Source: Pseudomonadota bacterium
GTDB taxonomy: Bacteria > Pseudomonadota > Gammaproteobacteria > Steroidobacterales > Steroidobacteraceae
DNA length: 64,000 nucleotides
NCBI GenBank assembly: GCA_037200975.1
Contig: JBBCGI010000001.1
Span: forward strand, 434,001-498,000
Direction of reading: 5' to 3'
The position numbers and the translations under genes are program-made. A model generated the notes under the pieces. That model did no database searches and had not been told where the DNA came from. It saw only the letters and a program-made list of their open reading frames with translations. This document shows, piece after piece, positions 11,405 through 19,749 of the stretch; positions within the stretch are counted from its first letter, which is position 1; the number at the start of each line of letters is the position of its first letter.

Positions 11405-12748
11405 TTAACGGCCGTGGAATCTCAATCGCGCGCGGCGCCGGGATTTGACCGTGGCAGCCACCGACGCGTCGATCCAGCGATCGCCGGCGCAGATGAGGCG
11501 ATCGCCCGCGAACAGCAGCGGCAGGCGCACGCGTTCGTCGACCGGAATCTTTGCGCCTTGCAGCAGCGACTTGAGCGTTTGGGTACGCGCGCGCGGGCCG
11601 GGTCGCAGTTTTTCGCCGCCGCGCCGCGGGCGCAGCGTGAGTGTCGCGGGAAGTTTGTCGAGATCGATGTCGCCGTCTGGGTCTTCGACGAGCGACAGGA
11701 TTTCCCCCGCGGTGTTCACGATCAACTCGCGCTCATCTTTCCAGCGCCATGATTTCAATGTGGATTCGTTCGCGGTTTTGTGCCCGACTTCAGGGATCAC
11801 TTGAAGTTCGAGGCGTCCCGCGCGCCGCCGCAGCACGCCGCCCGGCAAGCGGATCTCGGGATGCGAATCGGCGCTCGCGGCCAGCATCGGGCCGAGGATT
11901 TCACGCAGCCAGTTCGCCTGCGGCGGTTCCATTCCGGCGCGCGTCACGAACCCACGGACCAGATTGCGTTGCCGGGCGGCCGGCAGCGCGCGCAACGCGG
12001 CGATGTTGAGCCCCGCTCCATCCGCGGTGACGGCGAGGTCGGCGCCCGCCTGGGCGTCGAGCAGCCGCTGTGCTTCGGCCATGTGGCCGGCGCTGCGCGC
12101 GATGGCGAGGTCCACGCCCGGCCAGCGTTCGCGGATGGCGGGCATCACGCGATGGCGCAGGAAGTTGCGGCCGAAGGCGGTCTGCTCGTTGGTGGGGTCA
12201 TCGACCCAGCGCAGTGTGTGGGCTTGCGCATATTCGAGGATTTGCGCGCGGGAAGTGTCGAGCAGCGGCCGCGCGATCTGGCCGGGTCCGAAATTCGCGA
12301 TGGCCGGCATCGCGGCGAGGCCGGCGACACCGGCGCCGCGGAACAATTGCAGCAGCAGGGTTTCCACCTGGTCGTCGCGATGCTGGGCGGTGACCAGTAC
12401 CTCGCCCGGTTCCATCGCCTGACTCAGCAGCGCGTAGCGCGCCTCGCGGGCCGCGGCTTCCGGCGAGTCGCCGCGCTTGCGTTTGATGTCGGCGCGTAGT
12501 GCCACGAACGGCAGGCGCCAGGACCTTGCCATCCGTGCACAGTGGCGCGTCCATTGCGCACTCGCGACTTGCAATCCGTGGTCTACGTGGAGCAGGCGCA
12601 GGCTCGCGACCTTGCGGCGCCCTGCAACGAGCGCGTGCGCCAGCGCGGTGGAATCGATGCCGCCACTGAATGCGACGGCGACTCGCGGCTGCGTGCCGAC
12701 CAGCTCGATCAGACGACTTGCCGCGTCGAATGTGGGCCGCGTACCCAT
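11405..12748 (-). CDS. tilS: tRNA(Ile)-lysidine synthase
   Basis: Modifies C34 of the CAU-anticodon isoleucine tRNA to lysidine so that it reads AUA codons; essential in most bacteria. The 447-residue protein starts with the PP-loop ATPase domain (SGGIDS at 28-33, the HVDHGLQ strand and the AQHRDDQVET motif near 125), followed by the TilS substrate-binding and C-terminal domains (LRPRRGGEKLRPGPR near 375). It lies 32 bases after accA and 114 before pyrG on the same strand. The gap to accA holds a GGGGA/TCCCC mini-palindrome. The start ATG 12748 gives the normal N-terminal length. Confidence 0.95.
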   Translation of the reverse strand: MGTRPTFDAASRLIELVGTQPRVAVAFSGGIDSTALAHALVAGRRKVASLRLLHVDHGLQVASAQWTRHCARMARSWRLPFVALRADIKRKRGDSPEAAAREARYALLSQAMEPGEVLVTAQHRDDQVETLLLQLFRGAGVAGLAAMPAIANFGPGQIARPLLDTSRAQILEYAQAHTLRWVDDPTNEQTAFGRNFLRHRVMPAIRERWPGVDLAIARSAGHMAEAQRLLDAQAGADLAVTADGAGLNIAALRALPAARQRNLVRGFVTRAGMEPPQANWLREILGPMLAASADSHPEIRLPGGVLRRRAGRLELQVIPEVGHKTANESTLKSWRWKDERELIVNTAGEILSLVEDPDGDIDLDKLPATLTLRPRRGGEKLRPGPRARTQTLKSLLQGAKIPVDERVRLPLLFAGDRLICAGDRWIDASVAATVKSRRRARLRFHGR

Positions 12749-12754
12749 TTGCTA

Positions 12755-12773
12755 GGAAACGGGGAATGTCCCC
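12755..12773. repeat. small GGGGAATGTCCCC repeat, possible REP-like half element
   Basis: A 5-bp stem (GGGGA/TCCCC) preceded by GGAAAC lies between accA and tilS. On the minus strand it shares the GGGGACAT core with the larger palindromes around dnaE. A 16/19 match occurs at 50155-50173. It is likely a relic of the same or a sister repeat family. Confidence 0.4.
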
Positions 12774-12780
12774 ACCGACA

Positions 12781-13746
<966 letters not shown>

Positions 13747-13771
13747 AGGGCCGCGAGGATATCGGAATTGA

Positions 13772-13827
13772 CCGAAAAGGGGACATGCCTATTTTTCGTC
13801 CGAAAAATAGGCATGTCCCCTTTTCGG
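13772..13827. repeat. perfect 27-bp palindrome (REP/MITE-like, element A)
   Basis: Arms 13772-13798 and 13801-13827 are exact reverse complements with a 2-base centre. Each arm is CCGAAAAGGGGACATGCC followed by TATTTTTCG. The palindrome fills most of the dnaE-accA spacer and starts three bases from the dnaE stop codon (13831). The arm core recurs at 17441 and 17551, on the other side of dnaE. The form is that of inverted pairs of REP sequences mobilised by RAYT (Y1) transposases; no transposase gene lies nearby. Confidence 0.9.
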
Positions 13828-13830
13828 CCT

Positions 13831-16800
13831 CTACCCACTGATTGAAGTGACTCCGGCGCTCACCGGCGGCGGGCTGTAGAGCACGGCGATCCGGCCCCGG
13901 CCCAATAACTTCTCGAGTTCCTCGATCAGCGCCGGCGAGGGCCGGACATTCCATTCGGCGCCGAAGGAATAGGTGCCCTTGGCGACCGCGCCGAAGAACT
14001 GCACGGCGACGTGACAGCCACCGCCTTTGTACTGGGCGAGGACGGCCTGCAATCGATCGAGCGGCAGCGCATCCGTGGACTTCACCTTGAGCACGATGCG
14101 GCGGGCTTCCTTCTCGCGCAGGCGCTCGAGCTCGCTGACCTTGTTTGCGCGCAGCACCCAGGTATTGGCGAACTCGTCGAAACGCAGCTTGCCTTCGATC
14201 AGCAACAGCGAATCCTTCACCAGAATCTCGCGGTACTGCTGGAAAGTTTCGTCGTAAAACCCGACGGCAATGCGGCCGGAATCGTCGTCCAGCAGGATCT
14301 CGGTGCGCGGCCCGCGCTTGCGCAGTTCTTCCACCACCCCGGCGATCGCCACCGGCTTGCCGCCGAAGAAGGCGCGCCCACCCTCGCCGCTCGACTGCGG
14401 TTTTTCCTGCTCGAGGTAATCGGCAATACGCCCGGTGATGAACCTCGGCAGATCGTTGACGAAGCGGTCGATGGGATGCCCGCTGATCGCGCGGCCCAGC
14501 GATTCGCGCTCGGCACGCAGCCGCACGGTGTCCGTCCACTCGGGTTGATCGGGCGTGCGCGCGCGTACCACCTCGGGCACATGCGCGGCGCTCAAGCCGA
14601 AGATGTCGTGCTGGCCGGTTTCGTTGGCCTTGCTGTTCTGCTCGCCCAGCGCCAAGGCAGCGTCCAGCCGGTGCATCAGCGTCGCGCGATTCGTCGCGAG
14701 CCCGTCGAGGCTGCCGGATTTGATCAGGGCTTCGAGCACGCGCCGGTTGACGCGCGACAGATCGAGCCGGCGGCACAGGTCTTCGAGGCTGGTGTAATCG
14801 CCATTCGCCTTGCGTTCGCCGACGATGGCATCGACCGCGCCCTCGCCCACGCCCTTGATCGCGCCCAGCCCGTAACGGATGGTCTTGTCATCGACGACCG
14901 CGAATTCGTACGCCGAGAGATTCACGTGCGGCGGCAACACGGTGAGGCCGACTTCCTTGCGGCAGTCGTACAACATCCCGACTACCTTGTCGGTGTGGTC
15001 CATGTCGGCGCCGAGGACCGCCGCCATGTAGGACGCGGGCTCGTGTGTCTTGAGCCAGCCGGTCTGATACGACAGCAACGCGTACGCGGCCGAGTGCGAC
15101 TTGTTGAAGCCGTAGCCCGCGAACTTTTCCATCAGGTCGAAGATGTGCGCGGCCTGCGCTTCGGGCACGTGGTTCTTGATGGACCCATCGATAAAAATCG
15201 AACGCTGCTTGGCCATCTCCTCGGGTTTCTTCTTGCCCATCGCGCGGCGCAGCAGGTCGGCACCGCCGAGCGTGTAGCCGGCCAGCACCTGCGCGATCTG
15301 CATCACCTGCTCCTGGTACAGGATGACGCCGTAGGTGGGCGCGAGCACCGGCTGCAGCGACGGATGTAGATAGTCGATCGGCGGCGCGTGGGGGTCGTTG
15401 CGGCTGTGTTTGCGGTCGATGAAGTCGCCGACCATGCCCGATTCGAGCGGACCCGGGCGGAACAGCGCCACCAGCGCGATGATGTCCTCGAAGGTGTCGG
15501 GCTTGAGGCGCCGGATGAGGTCTTTCATGCCACGGGATTCCAGCTGGAACACCGCCGTGGTCTTCGCCTCCTGCATGAGCTTGAACGTGGCCGCGTCGCC
15601 CATGGGCAACAACGCGATGTCGAGCAGCGCTTCGCCGCTGCCCGCACGCCGGGCGTTGATGATCTTCACCGCGCGATCGATGACGGTCAGCGTGCGTAAT
15701 CCCAGGAAGTCGAACTTCACCAGGCCCGCGGCTTCGACGTCGTCCTTGTCGAACTGCGTGACGACGCTGCCGCCCTTGTCGTCGGCGTACAGCGGCGCGA
15801 ACTCGGTGAGCTTCGAGGGCGCGATGACCACGCCGCCGGCGTGCATGCCGGCGTTGCGCGTCAGGCCTTCGAGGGACTTCGCGAGATCGATGAGGTTCTT
15901 GATCTCCTCGTCGTCCTTGTAGAGCTTCTTGAGCTCGGGCTCCTTCTCGAGCGCGTCATCGAGCGTGATGCCGAGCTCGAACGGGATGAGCTTGGCGATC
16001 TTGTCGACGTAGCCGTAACCCATGCCGAGCACGCGGCCTACATCGCGCACCACCGCCTTCGCGGCCATGGTGCCGTAGGTGATGATCTGCGAGACGCGTT
16101 CGCGGCCGTATTTCTGCGAGACGTAGTCGATGACGCGATCGCGGCCGTCCATGCAGAAGTCGATGTCGAAGTCGGGCATCGACACGCGTTCCGGATTGAG
16201 GAAACGTTCGAACAGCAGGTCGTACTTGAGCGGGTCGATGTCGGTGATGCCGAGACTGAACGCCACGAGCGAGCCGGCGCCCGAGCCGCGGCCCGGCCCC
16301 ACCGGCACGCCGTTGGCGCGCGCCCAGCGGATGAAATCCGCGACGATGAGGAAGTAGCCCGCGAAACCCATCTGGCAGATGACGCCGAGTTCGCGTTCGA
16401 GGCGCGGGCGGTATTCGGCGATCCGTGCCTTTTGCGCTGCGTCGAAGGCCCGTTCGCGCAATTCGAAACCCGCTTCCGACTCGGCGCGGATGAACGCTTC
16501 GACCGTGACGCCCTCCGCAAGCGGAAAGTTGGGCAGCCGCGATTCGCCGAGCTTGAGCGGCAGCGAACAACGCCGCGCGATCTCCACGGTGTTGCTCAAG
16601 GCCTCCGGGATGTCGGCGAAGAGTTCGGCCATCTCCGGCGCGGAGCGCAGGTACTGGGATTCGGTGTACTTGCGCGGGCGGTTCGGATCCGTCAGCTGCA
16701 GGCCTTCCGAGATGCAGACGCGCGCTTCGTGCGATTCGAAATCGTCGCGCGACAGGAACCGCACGTCGTTGGTGGCCACCACGGGGACCTGCGTCTGCTG

Positions 16801-17367
16801 GCTGATACGCACGGCGGCCGCGACCTGCGTTTCATCCTCGGGGCGCCCCAGGCGCTGCAACTCGAGGTAGTAGCGGTCGCCGAACAGCTGCTGCCATTCG
16901 CGCGCGAGATTGAGCGCGTCGGGCTCGCGGCCGTTGGCGATGGCGCGGCCGACGTCGCCCGCAGGGCCGCCCGACAGGGCGATCAGGCCCTGGGTGGTCT
17001 GCGCGTCGAGCCAGGCGCGGTCGATGAGCGGCACGCCGCGATCCTGGCCTTCGAGGTAGGCGCGCGTGATGAGGTTGGTGACGTTCTGGTAGCCGTCCGG
17101 GTCCTTGCACAGCAACGTGAGCCGCGTCGGCAGCGCGCGTTCGCCGCGGCCGCGCAACAACACGTCCACGCCGATGATGGGTTTGACGCCGTGCTTCAAC
17201 CCCTCGCGGTAGAACTTGACCATCGCGAACAGGTTGTTCTGGTCGGTGACCGCGATCGCCGGCATGCCGAGCTGCGCGGTCTTTTCGACCAGCTCGGGAA
17301 TGCGCACCACACTGTCCTGCAACGAAAATTCGGTGTGCAGGCGCAGGTGGATGAACGCAGGTTGCAT
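13831..17367 (-). CDS. dnaE: DNA polymerase III subunit alpha
   Basis: Catalytic subunit of the chromosomal replicase. The 1178-residue protein contains an N-terminal PHP domain (starting FIHLRLHTEFSLQDS), the family C palm with GPGRGSGAGSLVAF near 340 and the acidic MPDFDIDFC motif near 395, the fingers and tandem helix-hairpin-helix region (RVNRRVLEAL near 865), and a C-terminal OB fold (about 960-1060). Length fits DnaE1. ATG 17367 is chosen over an upstream in-frame codon because MQPAFIHLRLHTEFS is the usual N-terminus. Palindromic repeats flank the gene on both sides. It is upstream of accA on the same strand. Confidence 0.98.
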   Translation of the reverse strand: MQPAFIHLRLHTEFSLQDSVVRIPELVEKTAQLGMPAIAVTDQNNLFAMVKFYREGLKHGVKPIIGVDVLLRGRGERALPTRLTLLCKDPDGYQNVTNLITRAYLEGQDRGVPLIDRAWLDAQTTQGLIALSGGPAGDVGRAIANGREPDALNLAREWQQLFGDRYYLELQRLGRPEDETQVAAAVRISQQTQVPVVATNDVRFLSRDDFESHEARVCISEGLQLTDPNRPRKYTESQYLRSAPEMAELFADIPEALSNTVEIARRCSLPLKLGESRLPNFPLAEGVTVEAFIRAESEAGFELRERAFDAAQKARIAEYRPRLERELGVICQMGFAGYFLIVADFIRWARANGVPVGPGRGSGAGSLVAFSLGITDIDPLKYDLLFERFLNPERVSMPDFDIDFCMDGRDRVIDYVSQKYGRERVSQIITYGTMAAKAVVRDVGRVLGMGYGYVDKIAKLIPFELGITLDDALEKEPELKKLYKDDEEIKNLIDLAKSLEGLTRNAGMHAGGVVIAPSKLTEFAPLYADDKGGSVVTQFDKDDVEAAGLVKFDFLGLRTLTVIDRAVKIINARRAGSGEALLDIALLPMGDAATFKLMQEAKTTAVFQLESRGMKDLIRRLKPDTFEDIIALVALFRPGPLESGMVGDFIDRKHSRNDPHAPPIDYLHPSLQPVLAPTYGVILYQEQVMQIAQVLAGYTLGGADLLRRAMGKKKPEEMAKQRSIFIDGSIKNHVPEAQAAHIFDLMEKFAGYGFNKSHSAAYALLSYQTGWLKTHEPASYMAAVLGADMDHTDKVVGMLYDCRKEVGLTVLPPHVNLSAYEFAVVDDKTIRYGLGAIKGVGEGAVDAIVGERKANGDYTSLEDLCRRLDLSRVNRRVLEALIKSGSLDGLATNRATLMHRLDAALALGEQNSKANETGQHDIFGLSAAHVPEVVRARTPDQPEWTDTVRLRAERESLGRAISGHPIDRFVNDLPRFITGRIADYLEQEKPQSSGEGGRAFFGGKPVAIAGVVEELRKRGPRTEILLDDDSGRIAVGFYDETFQQYREILVKDSLLLIEGKLRFDEFANTWVLRANKVSELERLREKEARRIVLKVKSTDALPLDRLQAVLAQYKGGGCHVAVQFFGAVAKGTYSFGAEWNVRPSPALIEELEKLLGRGRIAVLYSPPPVSAGVTSISG

Positions 17368-17440
17368 GGCGCGCGAGTTTACACACGAACGCGCACATAA
17401 AATGGCTTGCAAATCTTTCAGAGACTTGCGCGACGATTCA

Positions 17441-17571
17441 AAAAGGGGACATGCCTATTTTCTGAAAAAGGGGACAGATCTATTTTTCGTGGACGTTGGT
17501 TCGAGTGCGGCATAGCTACCGGCGAAAAATAGATCTGTCCCCTTTTTCAGAAAATAGGCATGTCCCCTTTT
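17441..17571. repeat. perfect 49-bp inverted repeat built of two nested REP-like elements (A and B)
   Basis: Arms 17441-17489 and 17523-17571 are exact reverse complements around a 33-base loop. Each arm joins element A (AAAAGGGGACATGCC, also found at 13772) to element B (AAAAAGGGGACAGATC followed by TATTTTTCG). Element B alone forms the inner palindrome and A the outer one, as if one repeat pair was inserted inside another. The right arm overlaps the DUF3034 stop codon (17570-17572); the left arm lies 73 bases from the dnaE start. It resembles RAYT-mobilised REP pairs. It may also act as a strong RNA hairpin ending the DUF3034 transcript. Confidence 0.92.
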
Positions 17572-18469
17572 AGAGGCTGCCTTGGAGCGACAGGTACCAG
17601 CCGTGCTGGCCCGGCATCATCGCGATGCGTCCGATATCTGCGTACGCCGCCGTGATCGAAAAATGCTTGCTCGGAAAATACGCGGCGAAAACGTCCCAAT
17701 AGTCCTGCTCTTCGAACGAGCCGAGGTTGTCGGGCTTCTGCCGATACTCCGCGCCCACGACGACGGCATCACTGACGAACATCGCCGCGCTGAATTCGGC
17801 GTTGACGCTGCGGCTTTGCTGGCGATCGCCGCCAAAACCCAGGATTCCGAACTGGTTGCCGCGCGTCGCGCGCAGCGTCGCATTCACCAGCCAGGTGCGC
17901 GAGAACGGGCCGGCAAGATAGACCTTGGTAGCCGCGAGATACACATCGACGTCCTCGGCATCGCGCGCGCCGAGCAACGCGGGCACGAAATCGAAATCCC
18001 GGTTCTTCTTGTACTGCAGTCCGAGCGACAACTGCGGATACCAGCGATCCTGGTCGTACACGGCGTCGCCGAGCAGGCGCACTTTCGCGCCGATCACATC
18101 CACAGCGATGGATTCACCCGGAATGATCTCATCGAGATCGAAACGCTGCCGCGCGTACGACACCTCCACGCGATCGTGGAAACCGACCGCGACCCCGCAA
18201 CTGCGCAGATCGAACTTCTGCACGCGGGCTTCCGTGCAAAAGCCGCTGCCACCGGTCTGCGCGTCACTGCCGAGCCCCGCGATCAACGCCCACGGCACCG
18301 CGCCACCGCCCGCGCTGCCTTCGATCTGCGCGACGCCGCCCGTAGCCAGCAACCGGCTGCTGCCCGCCAACGCGTCCGGCGCAATCCACGCGAACGCCAC
18401 GATCGGCAAAACCTGCAGGATCCGGCGGGCGAAGCGGCGGCCGCGCGAGCCGCGTGAAACATCGTTCAA
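17570..18469 (-). CDS. DUF3034 family protein, probable outer-membrane barrel
   Basis: A 299-residue exported protein matching DUF3034: the LLATGGVAQIEGSAGGG start of the mature part, VGFHDRVEVSYARQRFDL, GAKVRLLGDAVYDQDRWYP, and LGLQYKKNRDF motifs are all there. A basic n-region (RGRRFARR) and hydrophobic core precede ALA near residue 35. Alternating beta-strand patterns and a C-terminal YLSLQGSL suggest an outer-membrane barrel. I prefer TTG 18469, placed nine bases after GGAGGA; an in-frame ATG at 18541 would add 24 residues before the signal. It diverges from the haemoglobin/cupredoxin/EAL operon. Function is unknown. Confidence 0.82.
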   Translation of the reverse strand: MNDVSRGSRGRRFARRILQVLPIVAFAWIAPDALAGSSRLLATGGVAQIEGSAGGGAVPWALIAGLGSDAQTGGSGFCTEARVQKFDLRSCGVAVGFHDRVEVSYARQRFDLDEIIPGESIAVDVIGAKVRLLGDAVYDQDRWYPQLSLGLQYKKNRDFDFVPALLGARDAEDVDVYLAATKVYLAGPFSRTWLVNATLRATRGNQFGILGFGGDRQQSRSVNAEFSAAMFVSDAVVVGAEYRQKPDNLGSFEEQDYWDVFAAYFPSKHFSITAAYADIGRIAMMPGQHGWYLSLQGSL

Positions 18470-18662
18470 GACTGCGATTCCTCCCCGAAGTGCGATAGGG
18501 ATCACACTCGGCACGGCGCCCTTGTCGGGGCACTCAAACAACGGCGCGAATTGTCCGCAAATCGCCGCGGAAATTCCGTGAAGGTGTGAGTCGTTTCAAT
18601 GGCCGGAGCGGCTGCCGGATCGATAATTCCACCCCGTCAGATTCAGCTCCGGGGTTCCCACC

Positions 18663-19136
18663 ATGGCGTCTCGCAGACCCATCCTCGCGACGATGTTCGT
18701 GGTCGCCGCGGGCTCGTTTTGTCCTGCGGCCTTTTCACAGGCCCCGCCCGCGCCGGTACCGCCGCCGGCGATCGCCCCGCCCGGTTCCTTGTACGAACGC
18801 CTCGGCGGCACCGCGAAGGTCTCGGCCTTCGTCAATCAGACGATCGATGTCGTCGCCGCGAATCCGAAAATGAATCAGTCCTTCGACAAAGTGAACCTGC
18901 AGCACGTCAAGGACATGCTCATCGAGCAGATCTGTTCGCTGACCGGCGGCGGTTGCAAATACACGGGCGACACCATGCGCGACGTCCACGCCGGCCATCA
19001 CATCGGCAACGCGGAATTCTTCGCTCTCGTCGAGGTGCTGCGCGACGCGATGCGCGCGCAGCAGGTGCCCTTGTCGGCACGTAATCAATTACTGGAAATC
19101 CTCGCCCCGATGAAACGGGACGTGGTCAAGCTCTGA
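18663..19136 (+). CDS. exported group 1 truncated haemoglobin
   Basis: A 157-residue protein with a signal peptide (basic start, hydrophobic run, cleavage near AFSQA at about 27) and a proline-rich linker before a group 1 truncated haemoglobin domain (about 41-150). Family marks: SLYERLGG start, NPKMNQSF, KYTGDTM, and the proximal-histidine region DVHAGHHIG. The B10 position usually held by tyrosine looks replaced (FVNQTIDVV), and two cysteines flank the E-helix turn (ICSLTGGGCKYTG). Export is unusual for trHbs, which are mostly cytoplasmic. It is first in an operon with a cupredoxin and a GGDEF-EAL protein. Role is probably gas or redox sensing; unproven. Confidence 0.85.
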   Translation: MASRRPILATMFVVAAGSFCPAAFSQAPPAPVPPPAIAPPGSLYERLGGTAKVSAFVNQTIDVVAANPKMNQSFDKVNLQHVKDMLIEQICSLTGGGCKYTGDTMRDVHAGHHIGNAEFFALVEVLRDAMRAQQVPLSARNQLLEILAPMKRDVVKL

Positions 19137-19137
19137 C

Positions 19138-19749
19138 TTGGCACGCCACCTCAAAAGCGGATTTGCGCTCGTGGCCTTGTTCGCGAACGGCCTGCCGTGC
19201 GCGGCCGCCGCCGACCTCTCGCTCGAAGTGCGTGACGGCAGCGGCAGGCCGGTCGCCGATGCGGTGGTTTTCGCAGCGCCGGTTGGCGGCGCGGCGCCCA
19301 CCGTGAAACCCCACGCGCGCGCGCTCATCGACCAGGTGAACAAGGAGTTCGTGCCGAAGGTCAGCATCTTCCAGGCCGGCACTTCCGTGTTCTTCCCGAA
19401 CAGCGACAACATCCGCCATTCCATCTACTCGTTCTCGCCGGCGAAGGTCTTCACGACCAAGCTGTACTCCGGCCGCGAGGCGGCCCCGATCACGTTCGAT
19501 CACGCCGGCGTCGTCGTGCTCGGCTGCAACATCCACGACGCGATGGTGGCGTGGGTCTACATCGTCGACACGCCGTGGTTCGGCAAGAGCGGCGCCGATG
19601 GCATCGGCACACTCAGGGGCCTGCCCGACGGTGAATACACGATCACTGCCGCGGCGCCCGCGCAGAATCTGCCGCCGAAAGTCCTCACGCTGCGTGTCGA
19701 GGGTGGCGCGGCCCTGCACAGCTCCATCTCGTTGCAGGCTGCGCCGTGA
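19138..19749 (+). CDS. exported cupredoxin-like protein ('methylamine utilization protein' type)
   Basis: A 203-residue periplasmic protein with a signal peptide ending near CAAAA (about residue 25). The mature part resembles plastocyanin/azurin-like proteins filed as methylamine utilization proteins. Potential type 1 copper ligands are His94 (DNIRHS), Cys130, His133 and Met136 (GCNIHDAM). A C-terminal Ig-like segment (GLPDGEYTITAAAP) follows. There is no methylamine pathway gene here, so the traditional name is probably misleading. TTG 19138 follows the haemoglobin stop by one base, and the downstream gene starts at TGATG, so all three genes are tightly coupled. Copper binding and redox partner are inference. 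Confidence 0.8.
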   Translation: MARHLKSGFALVALFANGLPCAAAADLSLEVRDGSGRPVADAVVFAAPVGGAAPTVKPHARALIDQVNKEFVPKVSIFQAGTSVFFPNSDNIRHSIYSFSPAKVFTTKLYSGREAAPITFDHAGVVVLGCNIHDAMVAWVYIVDTPWFGKSGADGIGTLRGLPDGEYTITAAAPAQNLPPKVLTLRVEGGAALHSSISLQAAP

